A DNA stretch of 64,000 bases, taken from Zhongshania aquimaris (GTDB taxonomy: Bacteria; Pseudomonadota; Gammaproteobacteria; Pseudomonadales; Spongiibacteraceae). A program made the translations under genes and the position numbers. The notes beneath the pieces are model-generated. The model saw nothing but the letters and a program-made list of their open reading frames with translations. It did not search any database and was not told where the DNA came from. The stretch is taken from NCBI RefSeq assembly GCF_019312595.1, contig NZ_JAHWDQ010000001.1, positions 620,001 through 684,000 of the forward strand, written 5' to 3'. Below, in pieces: positions 8,986 to 17,844 of this stretch (position 1 is its first letter; each line of letters opens with the position of its first letter).

Positions 8986-9420
8986 TTATAAGGCGAGCCT
9001 TTCAGCCCAATATTGGCAGCCTTGGTCGATCAAATCGAAGCTCTTGCGGTAGATATCGGGGCTTAAACCGATAGGATCAGCAACCTCCAGTTCTTTTCTG
9101 CCAGAAACCATAACAATACGGCCGGCAACCGCAGGAAATCTGTCAACAATCCAGGTTTGATGACGAGCCTCCATTACCACCACTAAATCATGTTGATAGA
9201 GCAAGCTACGAGTAAGTTGAGTTGCTATATGCTCTTGTAGATCCACACCTCTTTCACGTGCAATTTGAGCCGTTAGTGTGTCAACACCATGTCCGAGCAC
9301 CGCTGATACGCCGGCAGATGACACAATCATTTCTGGCATCTGACGCTTGATAAAAGCCGCTGCGTAAGGGCTTCGACAAATATTTCCAGTACAAACCAGA
9401 ATCATACTTTTGAACTTCAC
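8986..9420 (-). CDS. wzb: Low-molecular-weight protein-tyrosine phosphatase, Wzb-like
   Basis: A 144-residue arsenate-reductase-fold phosphatase with the P-loop VCTGNICRSP (Cys-x5-Arg) near residue 10 and the general-acid motif ADPIG near residue 114. In polysaccharide loci such enzymes remove phosphate from the C-terminal tyrosines of the Wzc autokinase, and cycling between the two states controls polymerisation. A Wzc-like kinase lies 2.2 kb upstream in the same transcription unit, which supports this role. The start overlaps the stop of the preceding ligase/polymerase gene by 4 nt, so translation is probably coupled. Confidence 0.92.
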   Translation of the reverse strand: MKFKSMILVCTGNICRSPYAAAFIKRQMPEMIVSSAGVSAVLGHGVDTLTAQIARERGVDLQEHIATQLTRSLLYQHDLVVVMEARHQTWIVDRFPAVAGRIVMVSGRKELEVADPIGLSPDIYRKSFDLIDQGCQYWAERLAL

Positions 9421-10886
9421 TCGCTAGCACCTCTTTCCGGCACGCGCGCTGATTCGCGCTGAATAAAGCAGGTGAACGGAAGCGCCATTATCGCGACTAG
9501 AGTAAAAGCGATTCCGGGGATCTGAAGATTGAAATCAACCGTACTATGGATCCCGAGCACAAGCAGTGAAAGGAGCGAGGCAAACGCCGCCCCACACACC
9601 AATCTGTTCTTACGCTTTGCCATAAGGATCACACTACGTATAGCGCTTGTTGCGGCAAGACCGGCCAGAAAAAACGCCGCGACACCTACTTCAATCAAGA
9701 ACTCCATATAATCATTGTGTGCATGATCAAAATAGTAGACGAGTTCGCTAGGTCGATAGGCGGGAAACACAGCATAAAATGATCCTAAGCCCGAACCTAA
9801 GGGCCAGAAATCCCGCGCCATTGCAAGTAAATGAGGAAATACAACAACTCGAATTTCTTCATGTAAAGACGTTCGCGCAATGCGGTCAACAACCTCCGCG
9901 ACACCAAAAACATTTCCGACAAGCCATAGATCCACCAGAAAAAAGGTAATTAAAATAAGAGCGGCTCGCAGAAATAATTGCCGCTCCCTAAGGAAAACAT
10001 AAAGTAAACCGATTACTGATAGGGCGGAAAAGAACGCTAGGTTTGCTCCCCGTGAACGACTAAAAATTAAGCCAACTAGAATGACACTAACAAAAATGCG
10101 ATTTCGAAAAGTATCACTCATGAGAAACTCGATTAACGCCCTCGCCCGGTGTCGCCAACTGCTTACTTGACTTGACGTCAAACTAGATAAGATCAGTCCA
10201 ATTCCCGTAGCACCACACAGCGACAGATATGCGCCATAATGGTTTCTATTTACAAAGGTTCCGGTTGCCACCTTCAATGGCGAAGCCTGTTCGAAAAACC
10301 AACCTACCTCAAGGCCTGAAAAAAGAAAAAACACGCCATAGGCAGCCTGAAAAACCCCCGAAACCACAATCGCAGACATCATTAACTTAAGTCGTTTATG
10401 ACTATTGACCAATAGTAGTACCAGTAAAAAATTACAGAAATAACTAAATGTTTCCAAAAGATGAAGGACAGAATCACCTCGTGACACCGAAATATACACC
10501 TGTTGAAAAGTCTCTCCTGTGTAGTTAAAAGCCTCTTGATAAAGCGCTAATTGCCGTGGGAAGTATTGGATCGCAACTGAGTCAGGTAAGGGAATTATCT
10601 GTACGACCAGACAGCACAGCCAACAGACCCACAACACAAGAGGCAGTATCCAACTTCGTGCTAAGTTACTGACTCGAACCCTCGAAAACGCCCATAAAAG
10701 CAACCAGAGTGCCAGAATCAAGAAACATAATGACTCGGCAATCGATAGCACCCACAGTCTGTTCGCACCCCTGACTAGAGGAAAAGAAACCAATAAGAAA
10801 ATATAAAGACCAAAAAGGAAGCCATCGGCACCGGAGAACGCACCTGCGTGGCTAGAGCGCTCCCATTTCGACGGGTATGACTTCAC
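9417..10886 (-). CDS. O-antigen ligase/polymerase family membrane protein
   Basis: A 489-residue integral membrane protein with about eleven to twelve hydrophobic segments and a large periplasmic loop. The family Wzy_C/WaaL signature is visible: FVNRNHYGAYLSL in one loop and DHAHNDYMEFLIEVG near residue 390, preceded by GSGLGSFYAVFPAYRP. Members either polymerise or ligate undecaprenyl-linked glycans. It starts with GTG in a TAGTG overlap with the previous gene, so the two are translated together. A second, different polymerase-like protein is encoded at 19.0-20.5 kb; this one, next to the export genes, could be a ligase or a second polymerase. Confidence 0.8.
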   Translation of the reverse strand: MKSYPSKWERSSHAGAFSGADGFLFGLYIFLLVSFPLVRGANRLWVLSIAESLCFLILALWLLLWAFSRVRVSNLARSWILPLVLWVCWLCCLVVQIIPLPDSVAIQYFPRQLALYQEAFNYTGETFQQVYISVSRGDSVLHLLETFSYFCNFLLVLLLVNSHKRLKLMMSAIVVSGVFQAAYGVFFLFSGLEVGWFFEQASPLKVATGTFVNRNHYGAYLSLCGATGIGLILSSLTSSQVSSWRHRARALIEFLMSDTFRNRIFVSVILVGLIFSRSRGANLAFFSALSVIGLLYVFLRERQLFLRAALILITFFLVDLWLVGNVFGVAEVVDRIARTSLHEEIRVVVFPHLLAMARDFWPLGSGLGSFYAVFPAYRPSELVYYFDHAHNDYMEFLIEVGVAAFFLAGLAATSAIRSVILMAKRKNRLVCGAAFASLLSLLVLGIHSTVDFNLQIPGIAFTLVAIMALPFTCFIQRESARVPERGASE

Positions 10887-11545
10887 TATGACGACGCCTT
10901 GCTAGCGTTGAGGGACCCCGGAGTTCGCCCCTGTTTTGCCCAGCGCTTACAGACATCGCGACTATACGTCGAGACATCATAAAACCGTCGACACAGCATC
11001 CTCTCTCGCTTGTACTTCTGCACTAGCTCAAAAACCCTTTTTGACTGAGCCCTATTTTTTAACAAAAATCGAATGTCCTCGGAATAAATATCATGCAAGT
11101 CCGCAGAGAGCCGATACCAATTCTCAATCGCAAAATTGGCATAGTAAAAGTGGATAGCAATTTCGTTAGGACCGAGAACTGCTAAGCGAGATCGTATTTC
11201 CTGAAGGCGGTGATTCGAATTAAGATTACTCAAATCAGCCTGACCCGCAAGAGCCCAGGCGTAAGGCCACGTCGGTCTAAACACTATTGCTTTGCGAATT
11301 GCGCTATCTGAGTGGCTTCCCTCCCCACGACTAAGTGATGCGTAATGCCAGTAATCAGCTGCCCACGGATTAAGTGAGATGGCCTCAGCGACAACGCGCG
11401 AAAATGACGACGCCGAAATCCTACTCTCTGGTTTGTGAAGATAAGTCGTATAGATTTCGGCTAGCGCAATACGACCAGAAATAAAAGCCGTAAGTATCAA
11501 GGCAAAGAACGCAGTTAACGAGAAAATAATCTTGATTAATTTCAA
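10886..11545 (-). CDS. Membrane-anchored TPR-like protein of the polysaccharide locus
   Basis: A 219-residue protein with one N-terminal membrane segment (about residues 5-28) and a soluble periplasmic helical part. Two segments (AISLNPWAADYWHYASL and AIVFRPTWPYAWALAG) resemble tetratricopeptide repeats, with NP/RP and W/Y/A spacing. It overlaps the following O-antigen-ligase-type gene by one base. Small TPR-like proteins are often encoded beside Wzy_C/ExoQ-type genes and may act as partner or scaffold. No catalytic motif is seen, and the exact function is unknown. Confidence 0.6.
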   Translation of the reverse strand: MKLIKIIFSLTAFFALILTAFISGRIALAEIYTTYLHKPESRISASSFSRVVAEAISLNPWAADYWHYASLSRGEGSHSDSAIRKAIVFRPTWPYAWALAGQADLSNLNSNHRLQEIRSRLAVLGPNEIAIHFYYANFAIENWYRLSADLHDIYSEDIRFLLKNRAQSKRVFELVQKYKRERMLCRRFYDVSTYSRDVCKRWAKQGRTPGSLNASKASS

Positions 11546-11611
11546 ACTGAATCACCAGCAGTTTGCAAGTGCATTAGAACCACATAAGCACGACGGCGAA
11601 TCAAAGTAACG

Positions 11612-13804
11612 CTATTGCCCGTAGTAACCTCGGCCATAATAGTAGATATCTTGCCCTTTCATGGCACGTCGATGATCAACTCGATTCAATACCTGCCCTA
11701 ATAAAGGCGCGTTAATTTGACTAAATCGGCGATGAAGTGACGAAACAATTTTCGCCGCGGTACTATCGTACTTAACAACCAACAAAACGCCGTCTGCATA
11801 TTTCGCTAGTATAAAACTATCACTTACAGGAACGCAGGGGGCCGAATCTATTATTATTCGATCGTAATATGTCGAGACTGATTGCAATAGCTTTATAAAG
11901 CGAGGATTACTCAAAACCTGGCTAGGACTATTACCAATATCACCAACCGATAAAAACTGAAGATTTTCAGACACTTTCTGCACCGCGTCCTTGAACGTAG
12001 CCGTCTCCTGCAAAATCTCACCCGTACCTACGTGGTTAGCCTTTAGGTCCAAGTATTTAGCTAATTTAGGCTTCCTAAAATCAGCATCTATCAGCAACAC
12101 TTTCTCAGACTCAGCAAATGCATAGGCTAGATTGAGCGCAATACTACTTTTGCCCTCTTCTTCCAGCGCCGACGTCACCAGAATACGTTTACGACTCTTA
12201 TCAAAGTCCGACAACACAATTCCCGTGCGAATGCTTCTGATGCCTTCAGAGAAGGAAGATCGCGGATTCTCGAGTAACATTTTTGAAACAGACGCGGAAA
12301 ACAAGCCCTTGCTTACATTGGGAATACTCGCAAATACAGGTACGTCCGAGAGCAATTCCAGTTCTGCTGTAGATTTTATAGAGGTGTCAAAATGACGCCG
12401 TAAAATCGCAAGCCCTATCCCCGCTATTAATCCCAGAATGATAGCGTATACAACACTTTTTCTTTTACGAGGCAAGTATGGCTTTTCAGGCAATATTGCT
12501 TCGTCAACAATTTGTGCCTTTAGGGCGCGGAAGTCACCGGCCAGATCTGTTTCCTTAAACCGCTTTAGCATTGCGTCATAAAGATCGCGATTCGATTCTG
12601 AATCACGAGTAAGCATTTGTAGCTTGTAGCCCTTCCTATCAAGTGAGCGAATATCTGTTTTTGTAATACTCACCGCTGATGACAAGGAGTTCACCATTTC
12701 ATTCGCGACATTAAATTCGCTACGAATTCCCCTCGCTGCATTTTTAAGCTGATTTTCAAACGCCGATTGCGCTTCGTTCAGTCTCGCTTGCGCCTGAATC
12801 ATCTTAGGGTGCTTGTGTTTATATCGGGTCTGAACATCGCTCATATTCTGCTGGGCGGCCAAGTAGCCCTCTTTCGTTTTTCGAACGAGATCATTACTTA
12901 ATAGCGCTGGCAAATTCTGTAGTTCTAGTACATTGCCCCTCGCTTTTACAATCTGTTCATAGGTATTACGTAGCAGCGTCGCTCGACGTTGAGCCTCTCG
13001 TAGCCTTTGTAAATTGTCGTTCAGCTCATCTTCGAGGACGCCGCGCCCCCCTCGTACATTTACAAGATCTTGATTTTCGCGAAAACTCTGTAGTGCGCTT
13101 TCAGATTCAACCAGATCATCGCGAATAGTACCTAGCCTTTCATTCAACCAATCAGTAGCGCGTTTGGTGGCATCGAACTGAGCTTCAAACCCGCTATTGA
13201 TATAAACAGTAACGAGCGCGTTAGCCGCTTCCATCGCTAGCGCAGGATAAACTGACAAAAAATGTATATTCACGATCTGGGTCATCGCCACCGGCTCGAC
13301 TACCGTGGACGCCATGAACTGGTCGACAAATTCCCGCCGAAGCGTCAGGTCGGTGCTTTCAGCTATAGCTGGAGCGGCGATTTCCGCATTCAAGTCACCG
13401 AGTTCAAAAGGGAGGTATTTTTCTACCCACTTCAACCAATTCCGGCGCTCTTTTTTTTCTGGAAGAAAGTTCGGATATTGGGACCAATCTATCTGATCGA
13501 CAACCTTTTGCGCCAAAGAGCGAGATTTGAGAACCGCAATCTGAGTCGCATAATAGCCTTGGGTTGCAGAACCCGTATCGTAATTTTCACCAACGCTCTG
13601 CACACTGCCCTGCCTAAATTCGATCTGCAAAGAACTGGTGGCGCGATATACAGGCGTCTTAATGGAAACCAGCACGATTGAGATCAATGCGAAGATCAAA
13701 ACAATACCAGCAATATTCCACTTATATTCCAGCAGTTCTCTCAATTGGAATATAAGGCTGTTATCTTCGTCTTGTAGCGTAGGGTTGCTCAATTCTTGTG
13801 GCAC
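11612..13804 (-). CDS. wzc: Wzc-like polysaccharide co-polymerase and tyrosine autokinase
   Basis: The protein controls chain length and export of the polymer. It has a cytoplasmic N-tail, a first membrane helix at about residues 32-50, a Wzz-type periplasmic part with long coiled coils (about 60-430) containing the GNVR-type region, and a second helix near 448-465. The C-terminal BY-kinase domain has Walker A LEEEGKSS near 548, Walker A' LLIDADFRKPK near 573 and Walker B IIIDSAP near 651. The tail carries the tyrosine cluster YYYGRGYYGQ, the autophosphorylation target removed by the Wzb-like phosphatase. It starts with GTG directly after the stop codon of the OPX gene, so the two are coupled. 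At 730 aa it is full length. Confidence 0.93.
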   Translation of the reverse strand: MPQELSNPTLQDEDNSLIFQLRELLEYKWNIAGIVLIFALISIVLVSIKTPVYRATSSLQIEFRQGSVQSVGENYDTGSATQGYYATQIAVLKSRSLAQKVVDQIDWSQYPNFLPEKKERRNWLKWVEKYLPFELGDLNAEIAAPAIAESTDLTLRREFVDQFMASTVVEPVAMTQIVNIHFLSVYPALAMEAANALVTVYINSGFEAQFDATKRATDWLNERLGTIRDDLVESESALQSFRENQDLVNVRGGRGVLEDELNDNLQRLREAQRRATLLRNTYEQIVKARGNVLELQNLPALLSNDLVRKTKEGYLAAQQNMSDVQTRYKHKHPKMIQAQARLNEAQSAFENQLKNAARGIRSEFNVANEMVNSLSSAVSITKTDIRSLDRKGYKLQMLTRDSESNRDLYDAMLKRFKETDLAGDFRALKAQIVDEAILPEKPYLPRKRKSVVYAIILGLIAGIGLAILRRHFDTSIKSTAELELLSDVPVFASIPNVSKGLFSASVSKMLLENPRSSFSEGIRSIRTGIVLSDFDKSRKRILVTSALEEEGKSSIALNLAYAFAESEKVLLIDADFRKPKLAKYLDLKANHVGTGEILQETATFKDAVQKVSENLQFLSVGDIGNSPSQVLSNPRFIKLLQSVSTYYDRIIIDSAPCVPVSDSFILAKYADGVLLVVKYDSTAAKIVSSLHRRFSQINAPLLGQVLNRVDHRRAMKGQDIYYYGRGYYGQ

Positions 13805-14374
13805 TTAAAACAAGCCTTCTTCAATTATCAATGTATCACCCGGTGCTACTTTGGAATCCAGCCCCACCGACAACCGCTTCTTATTGTCCGACCCTTCCGG
13901 TACTAAAAACATATTTCTCTTAGATGCCAGCTGAGTAAAACCACCCGCCAGAGTTACTGCTTTTTGCACCGTTAATCCTGGAATATACGGATAACCACCA
14001 GGCTTCTTCACTTGTCCGTTTACATATACTGGTCGATATTCCACAACTGAAACACGAACATCAGGATCCACTAAGTAATCCCGTTCTAAACCGGTGTATA
14101 CAAGAGACTCAAGCTTTTGGACCGTAACGCCCGCAACACGGATATCACCGAGAAACGGGTAACTCAAAATTCCGTTTTCTTCCAAGCGAAATTTAATAGT
14201 AAGTTCGCTCTCTCCATATACACTTATCTCAATTAAGTCGCCGGGACCCAGCACATAACTCGCTGTATCCCTAGGAGGAACGCCCTTCTCTGCAGCGTGA
14301 AGTTGAGGTGCTACACAGATTAAAAAAGCAAAAACAACCAGAAGAAAATCTAGTTTACTAGTAAATCTGAACAT
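13805..14374 (-). CDS. Short polysaccharide export (OPX) protein, Wza-related
   Basis: A periplasmic outer-membrane polysaccharide export protein. A signal peptide (cleavage about QLHAA) is followed by the Poly_export domain (YVLGPGDLIEISVYGE ... GILSYPFLGDIRVAG) and one SLBB-type domain (VYVNGQVKKPGGYPYIPG). At 189 aa it is only half the length of E. coli Wza. It has no lipobox cysteine, no repeated SLBB domains and no C-terminal amphipathic helix to cross the outer membrane. It therefore fits the short OPX type, which depends on a separate beta-barrel porin; the next gene upstream encodes such a barrel. It is directly followed by the Wzc-like gene with no spacer. Confidence 0.9.
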   Translation of the reverse strand: MFRFTSKLDFLLVVFAFLICVAPQLHAAEKGVPPRDTASYVLGPGDLIEISVYGESELTIKFRLEENGILSYPFLGDIRVAGVTVQKLESLVYTGLERDYLVDPDVRVSVVEYRPVYVNGQVKKPGGYPYIPGLTVQKAVTLAGGFTQLASKRNMFLVPEGSDNKKRLSVGLDSKVAPGDTLIIEEGLF

Positions 14375-14395
14375 AGGTTATTTCACACTTCCTAT

Positions 14396-15607
14396 TTAGT
14401 ATTTCCAAGAGAGGCCCAGAGTAAAATACTGCTTATCAAACTCTCGGATACCAAACGACGAATCACGATCGGTATAGGTATATTTTGAATAGAGCGTGGC
14501 TCGCCGGGTCAGTAAGTAATCTAGCGACAAAGACTGACTAAGCACATCATCCTCTCTTTCACTATTTTCAAAAGTGATATTTGCGTACTGCAGTTTGTAT
14601 CGCGCTATAAACTTTGCACCGAGCGACTGCCGCCACAAAAGTGAATATCGTTCTATATTAAGAAAGCTAGAGTCTAAAATATAACTCTCTTCAGTTTGCC
14701 TGCTAGTGCGGAGCTCAAATTGGCTTGATGTTCTTGGCCGCCAGTCTACTGCGACGTCCCAATCTAGCGCAGAAAAATCCTCATAAGCTGATGAGTCGGG
14801 TTCACGTCCTAGATAGCCAATAAACACTCTGCCGCTAGTTTTAGCTGTCGCCCGCCATATCGCACCAAGTGCGACTCGCGTCTCGGTTGCGTCCCTAGCC
14901 GCCAGGCCCGGAGAGGTGTCCGGGTATTCTATATTTCCTACACTGGCACGAACCGCTAATGCTGATTTCGGACTATTGTTATATGTCAGCAAAACCGTAT
15001 GGGCGTCAAAATCGTAATCCAGAAACTCGGTACCCAATTCTCTATTGGTATCATAGTTCTTCGAGGACACATCAAAATTATATTCTAAATTAACAAGCGC
15101 TTCCTTTGCTCCGAATCGATAATGGAAATTCCCTGAGTCTAGAGTGAATTCATCAAGTTCCCGATCAATATCACTCAAATCCCTCGTTCGCCGCGTGCCA
15201 AACGCGTCATGGGACTGCGTATTATTAAGCCTGAATCCAAGGGTATTTCGAGAATTTGCTTCATAGTCGAAGCTAAAGTCCACCTCGCTATCGGCAAAAT
15301 CATCCAAACTGCCATTATCGTAGTCACTGACAGCGCCTTCGACTTTCAAGTTAAAACTCGTTTTTTGAATTAATCCGCGCAATTCGAGCTCAGGGTAAAG
15401 AATCGCCCCTTGAACGCTTTCTTCATTTTCCGCAGTCCAATAAAAATTTGAATCGGACACGGCTTCAATGGCAATCGCTGGGTAAGCTCGCAACCACGAA
15501 CTAAGCTCCATGCCTCCGGTATTTTCGACCGCCCACGCTGACGAACTCATACATATAGATAGTGCAGTGCAACTATAAACACTGGCGTTTAAAAAATTTC
15601 GGATCAC
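14396..15607 (-). CDS. Outer-membrane beta-barrel protein of the export locus
   Basis: A secreted protein of about 400 residues with a signal peptide ending SSSAWA. The mature part alternates short amphipathic strands and polar turns throughout (for example NTLGFRLNNTQ, ALVNLEYNFDV, RATLYSKYTYTD) and ends in a strand with a terminal aromatic residue (LGLSWKY), the mark of an outer-membrane barrel. It resembles the BBP2-type barrels found in exopolysaccharide operons (EpsL/WzpX-like). It probably supplies the outer-membrane pore for the short OPX protein encoded 22 bases downstream. I chose the GTG at 15607, which follows AAAGG and gives a normal signal peptide; the frame is open 15 codons further upstream. 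Confidence 0.78.
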   Translation of the reverse strand: MIRNFLNASVYSCTALSICMSSSAWAVENTGGMELSSWLRAYPAIAIEAVSDSNFYWTAENEESVQGAILYPELELRGLIQKTSFNLKVEGAVSDYDNGSLDDFADSEVDFSFDYEANSRNTLGFRLNNTQSHDAFGTRRTRDLSDIDRELDEFTLDSGNFHYRFGAKEALVNLEYNFDVSSKNYDTNRELGTEFLDYDFDAHTVLLTYNNSPKSALAVRASVGNIEYPDTSPGLAARDATETRVALGAIWRATAKTSGRVFIGYLGREPDSSAYEDFSALDWDVAVDWRPRTSSQFELRTSRQTEESYILDSSFLNIERYSLLWRQSLGAKFIARYKLQYANITFENSEREDDVLSQSLSLDYLLTRRATLYSKYTYTDRDSSFGIREFDKQYFTLGLSWKY

Positions 15608-15672
15608 AATTGACAACCTTTTCTCATCCAGCAACACAAGGAAACAGACCATTCACCACCATCGCTTTCTGG

Positions 15673-16344
15673 CTATGATGGGCTAGCTGGAGGATCAGGA
15701 AATATAAGATCCAGAATAAAATCAATTAACCCCTGTCCACCGGAAGGCTCGCCTGGATTCCCTGGATTATCTGGATTACCTGGATTCCCTGGATTCCCCG
15801 GATTCCCCGGATTCCCCGGATTCCCCGGATTCCCCGGATTCCCCGGATTCCCCGGATTCCCCGGATTCCCCGGATTCCCCGGATTAGACCCGTTATTCTC
15901 AGATATACGGGCATTGCTATTCAAAACACCAGGCTCTTTAGTCGCGCTACCAATACTAACTTTGAACCGTTTATCTATTCGGCTTAATTGTGTAAGTACA
16001 GATTGGAAGTACGCTGATTCTTTCGAATTGTTTGCCATCGTAGACTGCGAATTTCCAATTATCACATCCACAACTTCAGCAGTGTAGAAGTCAAAAAGGC
16101 CTTGCAGAAACTCAGGCAATAGAGGAGATTCTCGCTTTACGAGCTCAACTATTATAATTTCGCTATTAGTCGCAGACGCCCCGCCTAGTTCGAGCAAACT
16201 TTCAACACGGGTCGTATTTTGCTCGTCAGCAAGTATAGATGCCAGCTCTGCCCTAGTCTGCTCGGAGTCATCAGACGCAGCCAGAGAAACAGAAGCGCCT
16301 CCGAAAACAAGTAGGATTGATGCCAAATAAAGTCTAATTTTCAT
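15673..16344 (-). CDS. Secreted protein with Asn-Pro-Gly tandem repeats
   Basis: A protein of about 223 residues with a Sec signal peptide ([19 protein letters not shown]), a helical middle part of about 120 residues without known motif, and then a stretch of about fifteen tripeptides, mostly Asn-Pro-Gly. It ends in a short hydrophobic and proline-rich tail ([18 protein letters not shown]). The repeats would form an extended, flexible linker or collagen-like rod. It is the first gene of the downstream, assembly half of the polysaccharide locus, directly before the beta-barrel gene, so it may act at the cell surface in polymer secretion or anchoring. The family is not recognised. ATG at 16344 is used; a GTG lies two codons upstream. 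Confidence 0.7.
   Translation of the reverse strand: MKIRLYLASILLVFGGASVSLAASDDSEQTRAELASILADEQNTTRVESLLELGGASATNSEIIIVELVKRESPLLPEFLQGLFDFYTAEVVDVIIGNSQSTMANNSKESAYFQSVLTQLSRIDKRFKVSIGSATKEPGVLNSNARISENNGSNPGNPGNPGNPGNPGNPGNPGNPGNPGNPGNPGNPGNPDNPGNPGEPSGGQGLIDFILDLIFPDPPASPS
15752..15886 (-). repeat. 9-bp tandem repeat, about 15 copies, coding for Asn-Pro-Gly
   Basis: Fifteen consecutive 9-bp units lie inside the preceding gene. Read on the plus strand most are GGATTCCCC, with about ten near-identical units in the centre and diverged ones (GGATTACCT, GGATTATCT) at the 15752 end. Because the unit is a multiple of three, copy-number change would lengthen or shorten the protein without frameshift. 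The sequence homogeneity suggests recent expansion by slippage. Confidence 0.95.
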
Positions 16345-16575
16345 AAGCACGCCACATTTCGTTATTTATTCATTATTTTCGAGTGTCGCTATCAGCCAAG
16401 AGCTTTCTTATTACTGACTACGACTTAAATTTACACGTAATTGAAATTAAGTGCAATTGTATAAACAGGAACATTAGATGGCACTTTGAAGGCATTTTCG
16501 TGATTTTTCGCCGCTTTTATCACTCTAATTTCGCTATGATCGCAGAAACGTATGTGTCATTGGCATAAAAACGAC

Positions 16576-17835
16576 CTAAGTAATTTCAAGCCTTAGTTCC
16601 GTTAGTACAGCCTCCCACTGTGCTAATGCCGCACTGAACGAATACTTATCAGATGCAAACTGAGACGCGTTCTTTTCAGCTTGAATATACGTCGCACTTC
16701 GCAAACTCATATCACTGACGTAATCTTTAATGTCATCAAAATTATCCAGCTCAAAAGCCCTGCCAAAACCATTCTCATCAAGGATTCTAACGACCTCACT
16801 GCTTCTGTCACCTACAAATACAAAAGGCCGACCAACAGCAATGATGCCGTATACCTTGCTCGGGACGATAAAATCCGACATACCTGCTTGTAAAGTAACA
16901 AGATGCAAATCAATGACGGAAAGACTGTCAGCAAGATGTAGGCGAGACTGATAGGGCATAAACATAACATTAGTCAGATTCGAAGCAGCACATTCGGCTT
17001 TGAGCAAGACCATTCCCGCACCTCCGCCGATAAAAACAAAGCTCACATCGATTCTATCGCTGAACGTAACCGCCAAATCGTGCATCCATCTCCAGTCATG
17101 GGCCCGGCCAAGATTCCCTGAGTAACCGACAACGAACTTTTCATCTAGGGACCATGACCTCCTTAGTGAATTATCCCTTAGAGCAACGGGCTTCACTCCT
17201 TTTGGCCCCCAATTTGGTATTACCTTAATTGTCGATTGGGAAATGCCTCGCTGCGCCAAATAAGAAGACATACCTGCGCTAATCGCTATATTCAACACTG
17301 CGGCCCTGCAGCTCCAATCCCTAAGGGAGCGCAAAACAATTGCAAGATAACCATCGTCAGATAGACCCAGCACGCTTAATTGGCTAGCTACCTCAGGAAA
17401 CAAATCCTGAAACCAATTTACTTGCTTAGCCTTCTTAATTGCTAACACTGGAGCCAGGAAAACGCCTAATAATGGCGGATCTGTCTTAACGACAACAATG
17501 TCGCCCTTTTTCGCCCTCAGGCTCACACGCAATAGAATCGAACAATAGAAACTAAAGTAATCTATCAAACGACCAAGCAACACACTTCGCCCAAAATTGG
17601 TGGACCAAACCCGCTCCACACTAACGCCATTGATAGTTTCCTTTGACGACAATACATTGCCTTTACCTAGATCAACACTGTCGTCGTAACGACGATTACT
17701 GCACAGTAATAGAACTGAATACCCCTTTGCACTCAATTCAAACGCGAGATCCGAAAGAAGCTGACTTGTAGCCGAGTGGTCAGGATAAAAATACCTGTTA
17801 ACAAACACTATTTTCCGATTATTATTATTGTGCAC
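16576..17835 (-). CDS. Glycosyltransferase family 4, WcaI/WbuB-like
   Basis: A 419-residue GT-B glycosyltransferase. The N-terminal half begins IVFVNRYFYPDHSATSQLLSDL, the typical opening of WcaI/WbuB-type GT4 enzymes, and has VNWFQDLFPEVASQLSVLG. The C-terminal donor-binding half has VVGYSGNLGRAHDW, FIGGGAG and VPSKVYGIIAVGRPFVFVG, where the E-x7-E signature is replaced by a lysine/tyrosine form, as is usual for this subgroup. It would add one sugar to the lipid-linked repeat unit at the cytoplasmic membrane. It starts with GTG 9 bases after the next upstream gene, as part of the operon. Donor and linkage are not predictable. Confidence 0.85.
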   Translation of the reverse strand: MHNNNNRKIVFVNRYFYPDHSATSQLLSDLAFELSAKGYSVLLLCSNRRYDDSVDLGKGNVLSSKETINGVSVERVWSTNFGRSVLLGRLIDYFSFYCSILLRVSLRAKKGDIVVVKTDPPLLGVFLAPVLAIKKAKQVNWFQDLFPEVASQLSVLGLSDDGYLAIVLRSLRDWSCRAAVLNIAISAGMSSYLAQRGISQSTIKVIPNWGPKGVKPVALRDNSLRRSWSLDEKFVVGYSGNLGRAHDWRWMHDLAVTFSDRIDVSFVFIGGGAGMVLLKAECAASNLTNVMFMPYQSRLHLADSLSVIDLHLVTLQAGMSDFIVPSKVYGIIAVGRPFVFVGDRSSEVVRILDENGFGRAFELDNFDDIKDYVSDMSLRSATYIQAEKNASQFASDKYSFSAALAQWEAVLTELRLEIT

Positions 17836-17844
17836 AAATTAGCC

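Noticed and set aside
15752-15886. Tandem repeat considered as a CRISPR array
   Set aside because: Units are 9 bp, contiguous, without spacers, and in frame within a secreted protein gene.
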